Notes: a model not told the origin generated them from the letters alone. A stretch of DNA of 64,000 bases from Rhodoligotrophos appendicifer (GCF_007474605.1 NZ_VHKL01000005.1:186001-250000), one strand, 5' to 3'. Shown: positions 27,462 through 35,927, counted from the first letter of the stretch. Numbers and translations are program-made.

Positions 27462-27912
27462 ATCAAATTTTTGTGGCCTGTCCGATTGGATTGTGCCCAG
27501 CTGTCGTTCGATCGACATTATCGGGACGCAGATTTCGCTGGACAGACTCCGATGTGAGGCTCCCGAAGCAGCGACGGTGCAGGCATTTCCCTCTCTATGG
27601 CCATCGATCATCCTCGAGCCCGAGGCATCCCGTTGCATAAAAAACGTCCCTTCCGCTTTTTTCGGACCGGGGCTCACGCGCTCTGTACAAAGTCGCTCTA
27701 GTTGTTCCAAACTGGTAATGCAAAGCCAGGGTAGTAATGGTCCGTTTGTGCATCCTCTGATTGCAATGCCATCTTTTCTTTTTGGCGCTCGACAGCGGCC
27801 GGAGAAGGATTGAAATTGGTTTTGCGGGGGCAGGGGACATCAAGCGGCATTGGCCGCGGTGGAGTCGAGCTTTGGATCAGCGGAGGCTGAGGGCTAAGGG
27901 GGGCCTTGCCAC
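27462..27912. other. gene-free region, possible leader of the cold-shock gene
   Basis: About 450 bases without a credible gene between the sirtuin and the double cold-shock protein; the frames that exist lack ribosome sites. Short T-runs (for example 27656-27661) and a CCTCGAG/CCCGAGG self-complement near 27612 are the only visible structures. Long untranslated leaders are known for cold-shock genes, but I cannot define one here. Confidence 0.35.
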
Positions 27913-28461
27913 GTGGAAAGAGTGCAGCAAACGATCGAGCTTAGCGATGAACCCGTAGAGGTCGTGCGGGTTGCCGGATTCGTTAAGTGGTTTGATATGG
28001 TGAGGGGCTATGGCTTTATCATTCCTGATAATGGCATGCCTGATGTTCTGCTTCATCTCAGCTGTTTGAAGCGGGATGGGTATGGGGCTGTCTTGGAGGG
28101 AACCCGCGTCATTTGCGAGGCGGTCCGCCGCCAGAAAGGCTTCCAGGCCTCCCGGGTGCTTGCGGTGGACACGACGACCGCCATCCAGCCGGCACCGCGA
28201 ATGCCGCGGACTCATGTGACGGTTACGCCGACGAGCGAATGGATCCCGGCCACCGTCAAATGGTTTAATCGGATTCGGGGCTTTGGATTCTTAACCTTGG
28301 GGGATGGATCCCCTGATATCTTCATCCATATGGAGACTCTGCGGAAGCATGAGATCCTCGAACTGCAGCCGGATCAGAATGTTCTGGTTCGCTTTGGAAC
28401 GGGTCCGAAAGGTTTGATGGCCGCCGAGGTAAAGTTGCCGGATGGGCCAGGGGACGAATGA
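27913..28461 (+). CDS. double cold-shock-domain protein
   Basis: 182 residues with two CspA-like domains. The first (about 20-90) has GFVKWFDMVRGYGFIIPD with DVLLHLSCL; the second (about 110-177) has ATVKWFNRIRGFGFLTLGD with DIFIHMETL. Each retains the RNP1/RNP2 nucleic-acid-binding aromatic residues, so it should bind single-stranded nucleic acid. Tandem cold-shock proteins are a common alphaproteobacterial form. Start is GTG 27913 or GTG 27922. Confidence 0.88.
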   Translation: MERVQQTIELSDEPVEVVRVAGFVKWFDMVRGYGFIIPDNGMPDVLLHLSCLKRDGYGAVLEGTRVICEAVRRQKGFQASRVLAVDTTTAIQPAPRMPRTHVTVTPTSEWIPATVKWFNRIRGFGFLTLGDGSPDIFIHMETLRKHEILELQPDQNVLVRFGTGPKGLMAAEVKLPDGPGDE

Positions 28462-28480
28462 GACGGATGGGATATCGAGG

Positions 28481-28972
28481 ATGACTCGCTCACGATGGTT
28501 CCGCCGCGCATCGGTGCCGGTCGTCCTGGTGTTGATGGCCGCTTTCCTGTGGGTGCAGCAGGCTCACGCACAGGAGGCTGCCAACGCGGACGGCACGGAG
28601 CCGGTCACCCTGGCGACGGATTCCGGCTATGTGGTGATCGCCGCTGAAGTGGCGCGCACGAGCGCCCAGAAGCAGCAGGGGCTGATGAACCGGGACAGTT
28701 TGCCGGAGGGCCGCGGAATGCTGTTCATCTGGGACAGTCCCGCCCCGGTGACCATGTGGATGCGCAACACACGGATACCCTTGGACATGATCTTCATCAC
28801 GGAGCACGGACTGGTGCATCGAATCGTCGAGAACACGGTGCCGTTCTCGGAGGAGTTCATCTCCTCCCATGGCGACGTGCTGGCGGTTCTGGAAGTGCGG
28901 GCCGGTGTCTCCCATCGGGTCGGCTTGCGCCCTGGGCACAAGGTGCATCACTCGACCTTCGAGAAGAAATAA
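28481..28972 (+). CDS. DUF192 family exported protein
   Basis: 163 residues from the ATG at 28481. Signal peptide (VLVLMAAFLWVQQAHAQ) followed by the DUF192 domain: RTSAQKQQGLMNRDSLPEG, MLFIWDSPAPVTMWMRNTRIPLDMIFI and VLEVRAGVSHRVGLRPG. It is likely periplasmic; no biochemical role is established for the family. It is often found next to cold-shock genes in this group, as here (19 bases apart). Confidence 0.88.
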   Translation: MTRSRWFRRASVPVVLVLMAAFLWVQQAHAQEAANADGTEPVTLATDSGYVVIAAEVARTSAQKQQGLMNRDSLPEGRGMLFIWDSPAPVTMWMRNTRIPLDMIFITEHGLVHRIVENTVPFSEEFISSHGDVLAVLEVRAGVSHRVGLRPGHKVHHSTFEKK

Positions 28973-28977
28973 CACGC

Positions 28978-31362
28978 CTATTCAGCAGCCATGTCGCCGC
29001 CCTCGGCGGCATGCTTGCGATGATATTCGGCCTCTACCTGGGACATCAACTCATCGGCGATGAGCTGCAGAAGCTTCCGGTCCCGCGCGGAGAAGCGTCG
29101 GGGCTTGGTGTCGATCACGCATAGCGAGCCCAACGGATATCCTGAGGCCGAGCGCAGGGGAGCCCCGGCATAGAACCGGATGCCCTTCTCCAGGAGGAAG
29201 GGATTTTGGGCGCATCGTGCATCTTTCGCCACGTCCGGAATGACCACGACCTCATTGGCGGCGACCACATGCCCGCAGATTGAGAGGGCTCGGACCGCTT
29301 TGCGCGAGGCTTCGAGATCCTCAGGCAATCCCACGGCGCCAGGCCACAACTGATCCTCCTCGTCGATGACCGATACGAGAGCGATGGGCGTGTCGAAGGC
29401 ATCGGCCACACGCCGTGCCAGGGCATCGAAATGGGCCCCCCGCGCCCGGGTCAGGCCAAGCTGCCGCAGGGCGTCGAGCCGCTCCTGCTCATTCTCTGGA
29501 ATAGGCGGCGCCTCCAATGTCTCGACCTCGACCTGTGGCGCGGCGGCTGCAATCTGTTGGGCGGCTTCGTTGAGGGTTGTCGCGAGGGCGTCTGCGCCCA
29601 GTTTGCGAGCGGCTTCCTCGCCCACAGCGGCTTCGGAATCGGCGTTCCAGAAGCAGACCACGATCTTGAGCTGCGGCGCCCGCCGCTTCAGCCGGCGGCA
29701 GACGTAGCGCGCGAATACCTGAGGCCGCGAGGTCAGATAGGACAGGCACACCACGTCGACCCCGGTGAGCTCGAGCTGATTGATGGCATCCTGGCTGACC
29801 GCCATCGGCGCAAGGACCTTGGACGCGATCCCGCGATCCGCCAGAACTTGGGAGACGATTTCTGACGCCGCTCGATCGAGCTCGGTGCGGCCGCCGATGC
29901 AGAGAATATTCGCGGGCCGTGCCGGCGTGCTCTGCGCGTCCGCAGCCTCCGGCTCGTCCTCGGGTTCGACCTCCTCGCCGGCCTCCTGTTCCGCGATCTC
30001 CTGCATGATCATGACCACTCCATCGGCGATGCGCCGGCGGTGGACGAGATCACCGGCATTGCGTTGCCGATCGTCTTCGGCGATGCGCAGGGCGGGCAGG
30101 GCGACCTGGTCATAGAAGCTCAGGGCGGAGTTCTCCTCCACATAACGCTCCGCGATCTCGAGCGCCTCCTCGCTATTGCCGGCGAGAAGCCGTTGATACA
30201 TGCGCTCTTCCGGGGCAAGCACGGGATCGCTGCCGAGCAGCACGCTGAGAAAATCGAGATGCGGAACATAGCGTCCGATCACGATGAGGCAGACGGTCAA
30301 CGGCGTCGCCAGGACGAGGCCGATCGGCCCCCACAGCGTCGTCCAGAAGATCGCCGCCATGATGATGGCCAGCGAAGACAGCCCCGTGCTCGCTCCGTAG
30401 AGCCACGGCTCCATCACATTGTTGCTGATCAGTTCGATGACGACGAACAGCGCTGCGGCCCAGATCAGCATGGACCAGCCGGGATCGACCGCAAACGCCA
30501 TGGCCATGGGCAGGAGCGCGGCGAGGAAGGGTCCCAGATAGGGGATGAACCGCAGGATCGCCGCCAGCAATCCCCACAGGATCGCATTCGGGATTCCGAT
30601 GAGATAGAGCCCGACGCCGATGGGGATGCCATAGGTGAGGTTGATGATGACCTGCATGAGCAGATAGCGACTGACCCGGTTCGCGGCTTCGTTGAGCGCT
30701 TCGGTGCTCTTCTGCAGGTCACCCCGGCCGACCAGCTTGATGAAGCGGTCTCGCAGGTCGTCCCGCTCCAGCAGGACGAAGATGACGAAGACGATGACGA
30801 TCCCCGCCATGGCCAGTGGCTTGATCAGCGGCAGACCGATGGCTTGCAGCAGCTCCAGCGGCTTGGGATCACCGCTCTCGATGATCACCGGAATGGCTTG
30901 CGGACCCTCGTCTCGGCTCGCTGTGCTTCCTGGCGTCTCTGCTGGCTTGGACAGATCCTCCGTGACCGCATGGAAGGTATCTTTCAAGCGGTCGAGGATC
31001 CCGTGTCCGTCGCCCGAGAGCTTGAGATCCTGCAGCTTCTGCCGCATCGTGGTCTGGTATGTGGGCAGGTTTTCCGCCAGCTGGACCAACTGGCTCCCGA
31101 CGGTCAGGGAGATGCCTCCGATGACCATGAAGGCCATGCTGACGGCCATCATCACCGCGATAACCCGAGGCACGCGCAGGCGCCGGAGCCAGTTGACGAT
31201 GGGGGTCAGGGCGAAGGCCAGCAGGATGGCCAGCGTGAAGGGGATGAAGATGTCGCTTCCGAAATAGAGGGCGACGATGACGACGAGGATACCGGCCGCC
31301 GTCAGCACCGATGAACCTGGAGCCGATGGACGCTCGATCGGCGCAGCAGTAGGATCCGACAT
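28978..31362 (-). CDS. AI-2E-type transporter fused to a B12-binding-like domain and a GAF domain
   Basis: 794 residues in three parts. Residues about 1-390 are a PerM/AI-2E family membrane permease (AGILVVIVALYFGSDIFIPF, IIMAAIFWTTLWGPIGLVLA), with eight or so membrane segments. Residues 483-605 form a Rossmann-like unit (ILCIGGRTELDRAASEIV, VDVVCLSYLTSRP, KIVVCFW) resembling B12-binding domains but without the DxHxxG cobalamin motif. Residues about 643-775 form a GAF domain (IALVSVIDEEDQLWPGAVGL, SICGHVV, FYAGAPLRS, LGSLCVIDTK). Transport substrate is unknown; the cytosolic tail suggests signal sensing. Confidence 0.82.
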   Translation of the reverse strand: MSDPTAAPIERPSAPGSSVLTAAGILVVIVALYFGSDIFIPFTLAILLAFALTPIVNWLRRLRVPRVIAVMMAVSMAFMVIGGISLTVGSQLVQLAENLPTYQTTMRQKLQDLKLSGDGHGILDRLKDTFHAVTEDLSKPAETPGSTASRDEGPQAIPVIIESGDPKPLELLQAIGLPLIKPLAMAGIVIVFVIFVLLERDDLRDRFIKLVGRGDLQKSTEALNEAANRVSRYLLMQVIINLTYGIPIGVGLYLIGIPNAILWGLLAAILRFIPYLGPFLAALLPMAMAFAVDPGWSMLIWAAALFVVIELISNNVMEPWLYGASTGLSSLAIIMAAIFWTTLWGPIGLVLATPLTVCLIVIGRYVPHLDFLSVLLGSDPVLAPEERMYQRLLAGNSEEALEIAERYVEENSALSFYDQVALPALRIAEDDRQRNAGDLVHRRRIADGVVMIMQEIAEQEAGEEVEPEDEPEAADAQSTPARPANILCIGGRTELDRAASEIVSQVLADRGIASKVLAPMAVSQDAINQLELTGVDVVCLSYLTSRPQVFARYVCRRLKRRAPQLKIVVCFWNADSEAAVGEEAARKLGADALATTLNEAAQQIAAAAPQVEVETLEAPPIPENEQERLDALRQLGLTRARGAHFDALARRVADAFDTPIALVSVIDEEDQLWPGAVGLPEDLEASRKAVRALSICGHVVAANEVVVIPDVAKDARCAQNPFLLEKGIRFYAGAPLRSASGYPLGSLCVIDTKPRRFSARDRKLLQLIADELMSQVEAEYHRKHAAEGGDMAAE

Positions 31363-31540
31363 TCATCATTCCTGAGGACACCCGCCTGCCAAATGGCACA
31401 GCTGCGGGATTAAGTTCATAAACGTTCATACGACGAATAAGATCCGCGCGCTGCCTTTGTGAGGGAACTGTCGCGCGTCACCGGTTTGCGCTTGCACACA
31501 GCCCTCTTATCTGGCACCAACCGATGGGTTTTACAGGTCA

Positions 31541-31583
31541 CGGGGCATAGCGCAGTCTGGTAGCGCACCTGGTTTGGGACCAG
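31541..31583 (+). tRNA. tRNA-Pro (UGG), 5' half only; left attachment site of the prophage
   Basis: From 31541 the sequence matches a proline tRNA through the acceptor 5' strand CGGGGCA, D-arm, and anticodon arm CCTGG-TTTGGGA-CCAG. Expected G at 31584 is C, and no T-arm (GGTTCGAATCC type) or 3' acceptor strand follows. The integrase gene ends 28 bases further on. The prophage therefore joins the chromosome at the anticodon arm, and the 3' half should be at the other end of the element, unless it is lost. Confidence 0.75.
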
Positions 31584-31611
31584 CGCCGCTGAAGAAGACA
31601 AGCCCCTGAAG

Positions 31612-32748
31612 TTAAACACTCTTTTTCCTCCTGATGGGTGAATTCCGGGACTCTTTCCGGGACTTCGCGACTGCCTCCATGGCGGTCCGCACATCGTCGA
31701 GTTGAGCGTGCGCATATTTGGCCGTCGTGGACACATCGCTATGGCGCAACAGAGACTGCACGGTCTTGATGTTCCCCCCTCCATGACGAAGCATCCGGGT
31801 CGCTGCCGTGTGCCGGTTGTCGTGCCACCGAAAGGTGGCTAGAGACGGTTGCTCTTTCACGGCCTTGTCGCGAGCCCGTCGCCATGCGGTCTTAAGGCCG
31901 TTCTTGGTGATCGGCAGACGCTCATCTCGCTTTCGGCCATCACGGAAGCGCTGCACCGAATAGGTGAAGACCCGTGTCGGATGATGGCCACGTAACAGGG
32001 ACAGGATCGCCCTGGCATCCGAGTCCATGGGAATCACCGCTTCCTTGCCGCCCTTGCCGGTGATCGAAAGCGTTCCGCCTGACCAGTCGACCTGAGCCCA
32101 TGTCAGCGTCACAGCCTCCATCATGCGCAAGCCGGTGATGAGAGAGAAGCGCCAGATTGGCCTGTAGTCCTCGCGCAATGCCGCCTCGATGATATCCTCT
32201 TCATCGTCAGACAGCTCCCGGACGCGCTCCTTCGGCTCCCTCAATGTGTGGTCCTGCCAGTCCGGCTCGAACGGTATTGAGACCTTCCAGGTGCGAATGG
32301 CCTTCCGAAAGATTTGGCGAAGCGGCTCCACAATGGTCCGGTTGACCGTGGCATTGCTCAGGGGCCGCGCCTTGTCGCCTTCGCCGCGCATCTCTCCGCG
32401 GCGCCTGGCGACCAGGTTGGCCACGTCGTCATCGGTGATGTCTCTGAGCAGCTTCTTCGGCCCGATTCCCGCGACGACCCGTGTGATGTCCCGGAAGGTA
32501 TCGTTACTGTTTTTGTGGAACTGCCCGAACTGAAGCCAATACTTATCGGCCGCGACGTCGAGCGTCATTGGGGCGTCCTTGACGCGGGTCGATTCCCGCG
32601 CTTCTGCCTTCGCGAGCTCGCGACGCTCTTTGAGCTTTCCTTCAGCTTTCTTTCGGTCTCCAGTGCCGCACGGGCCATGAAACCGATGACCTTTGAATTG
32701 GAAGTCGTAATAGAACTTGCCCGTTCTTTTGTCTTTGTAGACGCCCAT
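31612..32748 (-). CDS. int: site-specific tyrosine recombinase (phage integrase)
   Basis: 378 residues. N-terminal arm-type and core-binding region, then the catalytic domain with Arg in ITGLRMMEAVTL, Lys in ITGKGGKEAVIP, HDNRHTAATRML (His-x-x-Arg), LLRHSDVSTTAKYAHAQ (His and nucleophile Tyr). It should integrate the phage at the adjacent tRNA-Pro. Last gene of the leftward operon. Its start lies inside the excisionase-like gene, overlapping by 184 bases. Confidence 0.93.
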   Translation of the reverse strand: MGVYKDKRTGKFYYDFQFKGHRFHGPCGTGDRKKAEGKLKERRELAKAEARESTRVKDAPMTLDVAADKYWLQFGQFHKNSNDTFRDITRVVAGIGPKKLLRDITDDDVANLVARRRGEMRGEGDKARPLSNATVNRTIVEPLRQIFRKAIRTWKVSIPFEPDWQDHTLREPKERVRELSDDEEDIIEAALREDYRPIWRFSLITGLRMMEAVTLTWAQVDWSGGTLSITGKGGKEAVIPMDSDARAILSLLRGHHPTRVFTYSVQRFRDGRKRDERLPITKNGLKTAWRRARDKAVKEQPSLATFRWHDNRHTAATRMLRHGGGNIKTVQSLLRHSDVSTTAKYAHAQLDDVRTAMEAVAKSRKESRNSPIRRKKSV

Positions 32749-32942
32749 ATATCGACTCCCCTGCGCGCCTCTATGAAGTCCTGGAGATCCTGCTCGGTGA
32801 ACCGCCTCCTCGGCCGGCGCTGTCCGTGGCCGATGATGACAGATTTAATGTCACCCCGGTGCACGTGCTCGCGCAACAGGTCTTCCGAGATGGCCAGGCG
32901 CCCGGCCGCTTCCTTCGGCGTCATCAGCATCGGCGCGGTCAT
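32565..32942 (-). CDS. excisionase-like helix-turn-helix protein
   Basis: 125 residues from ATG 32942 (GGAG upstream, TGATG overlap with the preceding gene). The first 60 residues look like a winged-helix excisionase: LMTPKEAAGRLAISEDLLREHV, IKSVIIGHGQRRPRRRFTEQ, DLQDFIEARR. Such proteins bend attachment-site DNA and favour excision. Residues after about 70 overlap the integrase start in another frame and are less protein-like, which leaves the real C-terminus uncertain. Confidence 0.7.
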   Translation of the reverse strand: MTAPMLMTPKEAAGRLAISEDLLREHVHRGDIKSVIIGHGQRRPRRRFTEQDLQDFIEARRGVDIWASTKTKERASSITTSNSKVIGFMARAALETERKLKESSKSVASSRRQKRGNRPASRTPQ

Positions 32943-33127
32943 CAAGCCCTCTCCTTTGGCGGCATCACGCACATGGCAGGCAGTCGGCCGTCGATTGTCT
33001 TGGCGTGGCTCGACCATGTGCGGATGAGACGGGCCTGTTCGGCGAAGTCGCCGATCACCGCCAGGAGCAGGCCGATGGTGATGCAGAGCGCGACGATGAA
33101 GCATTCGGCTGGTGACCAGTGGCGCAT
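32942..33127 (-). CDS. small membrane protein of the leftward phage operon
   Basis: 61 residues with one membrane segment (CFIVALCITIGLLLAVIG). It sits exactly between ssb and the excisionase-like gene: its start meets the ssb stop and its TGA shares the A of the next ATG (TGATG). The tight packing supports translation. No family recognised. Confidence 0.55.
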   Translation of the reverse strand: MRHWSPAECFIVALCITIGLLLAVIGDFAEQARLIRTWSSHAKTIDGRLPAMCVMPPKERA

Positions 33128-33603
33128 CAGAACGGCGCCTCATCGTCAAGATCTTCATGGATAGAGCTTTGCCGCGCCGCGGTGCTGCGGCCGGCGGCGC
33201 GATCGGGATCCAGGCCGCGCTGCTCGGCATCGTACCGGCCGCCATCGTCGCGCTTGCCGCCGAGCATGGTCAGGGTGGCGTTGAAGCCCTGCAGGACCAC
33301 CTCCGTCGTCCAGCGGTCGTTGCCGCTCTGGTCCTGCCATTTGCGGGTCGTCAGCTGGCCCTCGACATAGACCAGGCCGCCTTTCTTCAGATACTGCTCT
33401 GCGACTTTCACCAGGCCCTCGGTGAAGACGACGATGTTGTGCCACTCGGTGCGATCCTTGCGCTCGCCGGTAGTCTTGTCGCGCCAGCTCTCGGACGTGG
33501 CGAGGCTGAAGGAGGCGACGCCTCGGCCTTCGCGGGTGTGGCGGATCTCCGGATCCTTGCCGAGATGGCCGATGAGCTGAACCTTGTTGAGCGAGCCTGC
33601 CAT
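33127..33603 (-). CDS. ssb: phage single-stranded DNA-binding protein
   Basis: 158 residues. OB-fold with [38 protein letters not shown] and [17 protein letters not shown]. The C-terminus DLDDEAPF is the acidic tip that recruits partner proteins. It should coat single-stranded DNA during phage replication and recombination. It lies in the leftward operon, coupled to the upstream gene by a TGATG overlap. Confidence 0.94.
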   Translation of the reverse strand: MAGSLNKVQLIGHLGKDPEIRHTREGRGVASFSLATSESWRDKTTGERKDRTEWHNIVVFTEGLVKVAEQYLKKGGLVYVEGQLTTRKWQDQSGNDRWTTEVVLQGFNATLTMLGGKRDDGGRYDAEQRGLDPDRAAGRSTAARQSSIHEDLDDEAPF

Positions 33604-33809
33604 CAGATTGTCTCCTTTGGAACTTCCCCTACGTCGATCATCACTGGTGGATGAACCGTGCCGAGCACGCGCAGGTGAATGGGTGCTCCTGAGACGAGCC
33701 GTTGCAGCGCCTGCACGGCCTCGACCACGTCAGTGAGCTTTTCCGTCAGCTCCTCGACCAAACGCCCGGCGTCGATCTCGCCGAGCACGTCACAAAAAGA
33801 CCGGCTCAT
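33603..33809 (-). CDS. phage hypothetical protein, 68 residues
   Basis: Small soluble protein whose first 40 residues ([25 protein letters not shown]) form a predicted amphipathic helix or coiled coil. It abuts the HD-domain gene and overlaps ssb by TGATG. No recognised family; translation is supported by the packing only. Confidence 0.55.
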   Translation of the reverse strand: MSRSFCDVLGEIDAGRLVEELTEKLTDVVEAVQALQRLVSGAPIHLRVLGTVHPPVMIDVGEVPKETI

Positions 33810-33812
33810 ATG

Positions 33813-34403
33813 TCAGCTCCTCTCAGGGATGCCGGCGGCGAAGCAGAGCCGGCGATAGGTGCTCAGGAAAAGGCTTTCGGCATTGACCCAGGGGACGGGC
33901 TTCACGACGGCCCTGAACGGGCGGGGGAATCTGCCCGGGGGCGGCTCGATATCGGCCATGCAGTCGCGCCATTCGGTGGCAGCGGCTGAACCATCGGCGA
34001 GCCTGATGGCCAGTTGCGCCTCTTCGGTCTGCTCCGGCAGGTCGAGCGCCTGATAAATGGCGGCGTCGAGCGTTTCGGTCAGGACGTGCCAGACATCGGT
34101 TCCGACGACGCGGTGCAACAGTTGAATAGCCGGGGCGGTCAGGTCGCCGAGATAGGCCTCATGCGCGTCATGCATCAAGCCCTGAAGCCCAGCGAGCGGG
34201 CCCAGCTGGCGCTCGACCTCTTCTGCGACCAGGACCGAATGCTGGGCCACCGACAGCGGCACCTGCGTGGCGCCGCAATAGCGGTTGATCTTGGCCAGGT
34301 GTCTGGCGATATCGCGCAGTCGGATCTGGCTTGGCTGGGGATGGGCGAGATCGACGAAGATCCCCGACTCGGTCGGCATGACGATGGCGGTGGGGTCGAT
34401 CAT
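33813..34403 (-). CDS. HD-domain phosphohydrolase (YfbR-like)
   Basis: 196 residues. Metal ligands of the HD fold are visible: His in VAQHSVLVAEEVE, the HD pair with Glu in HDAHEAYLGDLTAPAIQLL, and a distal Asp in IRLADGSAAA. The start region (GIFVDLAHPQPSQIRLRDIARHLAKINRYCG) matches phage proteins that act as nucleotide 5'-phosphohydrolases. It probably adjusts nucleotide pools during infection. Confidence 0.82.
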   Translation of the reverse strand: MIDPTAIVMPTESGIFVDLAHPQPSQIRLRDIARHLAKINRYCGATQVPLSVAQHSVLVAEEVERQLGPLAGLQGLMHDAHEAYLGDLTAPAIQLLHRVVGTDVWHVLTETLDAAIYQALDLPEQTEEAQLAIRLADGSAAATEWRDCMADIEPPPGRFPRPFRAVVKPVPWVNAESLFLSTYRRLCFAAGIPERS

Positions 34404-34915
34404 TCGCCGCCCTCTGGGGCTGGCTGCGGGACCGCCAATGCCCCATCACAGATGGCCCGAATCTCAACGCGCGGCTTTTCTGACAGCTTCCTGCCCCTGT
34501 TGTGGGCATGGGCTATGGCGCGAATGCTGAGAAGCGCTTGCTCAAGATCATTGATCCGCACCAGAGCGGCATCACGTTGAGGAAATGCGCCGCCATAGCC
34601 CTTGGTCGCGATCTCCACGAATTTCGGCGGATGCATATGAGGAGACAGAACGGCAGACGTCTCTTCGCATAAAAACCGAAGGTGATTCTCCTCGTTACGA
34701 TGCCAATGGTCAGGCAAGCTATCGAGCAGCTCCAGGCTGGCTGTGATGAACTCCTTCAAGCGGCGTTCCGCGCGACAAACGTCCACGTAGAAAGCCTCAT
34801 TCATCTGCCTTTGGGTCGTCGGCGTGCTGCATTGAGGTCTGGCGGCATGCTCATGCAGGCCCGGCACGGGTTGCCGGCGGTCGCGGCATTTGTCGCAGGT
34901 GCATTCGTCAGACAT
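34400..34915 (-). CDS. phage hypothetical protein with N-terminal cysteine pairs
   Basis: 171 residues from the ATG at 34915. It begins MSDECTCDKCRDRR, a small C-x-C-x2-C cluster that may hold zinc, then a mostly helical body (RRLKEFITASLELLDSLPDHW). The stop overlaps the HD gene start in ATGA. I recognise no family. Confidence 0.6.
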   Translation of the reverse strand: MSDECTCDKCRDRRQPVPGLHEHAARPQCSTPTTQRQMNEAFYVDVCRAERRLKEFITASLELLDSLPDHWHRNEENHLRFLCEETSAVLSPHMHPPKFVEIATKGYGGAFPQRDAALVRINDLEQALLSIRAIAHAHNRGRKLSEKPRVEIRAICDGALAVPQPAPEGGE

Positions 34916-35003
34916 CGGAGTCTTCCTTGAGGATGAGCGCGCCATCGGCGAGGAAGGGCCCGATGGGCTGGCCCGGGGAGAAATCGCTGACGGTCTCCGT
35001 CAC
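34908..35003 (-). CDS. possible 31-residue coupled gene
   Basis: GTG at 35003 overlaps the previous stop (GTGA), and the frame ends 8 bases inside the next gene (ATGTCTGA). The peptide (VTETVSDFSPGQPIGPFLAD and 11 more residues) is short. It exactly fills a gap that otherwise would be the only break in the operon's overlapping gene chain. Confidence 0.4.
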   Translation of the reverse strand: MTETVSDFSPGQPIGPFLADGALILKEDSDV

Positions 35004-35353
35004 GCCGCGTCTCCGCCGGGGCGGCCGTGGCTCCTCACCTCGCCGCGCAGGCGGAGGGCAGAGAGGGGGTGGCAGATATGGGCGGCGCCATAGCCGCCCA
35101 GGGGGCAGACGCGGACATTGCCGCCATAGATCTCGCGATCGATGCCGGTGATGATGGCGGGCACGTAGCGGCCGCTGCCATTGAGATCCGGCACCAGGCA
35201 TTCATCGCCGACGCGCCAGAGATGGTCCGACTGCCCGTCCAGGCGTGAAGCCGGCTCCACGGGGCTAAGACCGCGGCGGGCGCGGGCCTCGGCCAGGCTG
35301 AGGATGCGCGCGCCCACAGGCGCGGTGCATAGGCTGCCGCTGTTAGTGATCAT
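35000..35353 (-). CDS. phage hypothetical protein
   Basis: 117 residues. A central SH3-like beta region, WRVGDECLVPDLNGSGRYVP followed by AIITGIDREIYGGNVRVCPL, resembles small beta-barrel adaptor domains. The last 25 residues (SHGRPGGDAA) are low complexity. Function unknown; overlaps both neighbours, as is usual in this operon. Confidence 0.6.
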   Translation of the reverse strand: MITNSGSLCTAPVGARILSLAEARARRGLSPVEPASRLDGQSDHLWRVGDECLVPDLNGSGRYVPAIITGIDREIYGGNVRVCPLGGYGAAHICHPLSALRLRGEVRSHGRPGGDAA

Positions 35354-35531
35354 TGAGCGCCTCCACGGGTCGGTCGATGCAGGCCCACAGCTCGATCGGG
35401 CCGAGCTGCAGGCTGATGATGCGCGTGCATGCGCCCTGGTCGAACAGGATGCCGAGGCCGAAGGTCTGCCAGTCGATGTCGGCGGCCACGGTGACGCTGC
35501 GGGTGTGAAACTTGGCGAGGGGGCGGATCAT
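35343..35531 (-). CDS. phage hypothetical protein, 62 residues
   Basis: Compact beta-rich sequence (HTRSVTVAADIDWQTFGLGI, CTRIISLQLGPIELWACI). Its ATG overlaps the upstream stop in ATGA form and its end overlaps the next gene by 11 bases. No family recognised. Confidence 0.55.
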   Translation of the reverse strand: MIRPLAKFHTRSVTVAADIDWQTFGLGILFDQGACTRIISLQLGPIELWACIDRPVEALNDH

Positions 35532-35875
35532 AATGCGTCCCTCAGCAGCCCGGGCAGGCAGGGCTCGATCTGTTTCGCGCGGGTGAAGGCCTCGTCCATG
35601 TGAGGCTTGGCCGCAGCGACCGACATGCCGATCTGCTCCAGGTCGCGCTCGGTGACGGCGCCGCGGCGGATGATGGCATCGGCGATGGCGTGGGCGAGCA
35701 GGTCGACGGCGACGTGTTTCGACATGGTGACCCGGCCGATGCGCACGGCGGCGCGCTGGCTGGGCCGGGGATGGGCGCGGTCATAGGCCTCGGCCCTGCG
35801 CCAATCATCTGATGTGGTGAGGCCGTCGAAGTTCTTGAGAGACTCGACGGCGGATAGGCCGGGGATGATGTTCAT
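35528..35875 (-). CDS. phage hypothetical protein, 115 residues
   Basis: Helical, soluble (HVAVDLLAHAIADAIIRRGAVTERDLEQIGMS). The second half resembles small helix-turn-helix-like phage proteins, but no recognition helix is clear. First of the tightly overlapping leftward series; coupled to the 62-residue gene by ATGA. Confidence 0.6.
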   Translation of the reverse strand: MNIIPGLSAVESLKNFDGLTTSDDWRRAEAYDRAHPRPSQRAAVRIGRVTMSKHVAVDLLAHAIADAIIRRGAVTERDLEQIGMSVAAAKPHMDEAFTRAKQIEPCLPGLLRDAL

Positions 35876-35927
35876 TGCGCGTCTTGCTCCTTCAACCTAT
35901 TCTTGCAAAAACGTGTCGGGCGGGGCG

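Noticed and set aside
30040-31314. Plus-strand frame of 424 codons antisense to the permease fusion
   Set aside because: Extreme Asp/Arg/Gln/Gly composition and no domain; the opposite strand encodes a clear membrane protein.
31541-31612. Complete tRNA-Pro gene
   Set aside because: After the anticodon arm no T-arm, no 3' acceptor strand and no CCA can be found; only the 5' half is present.
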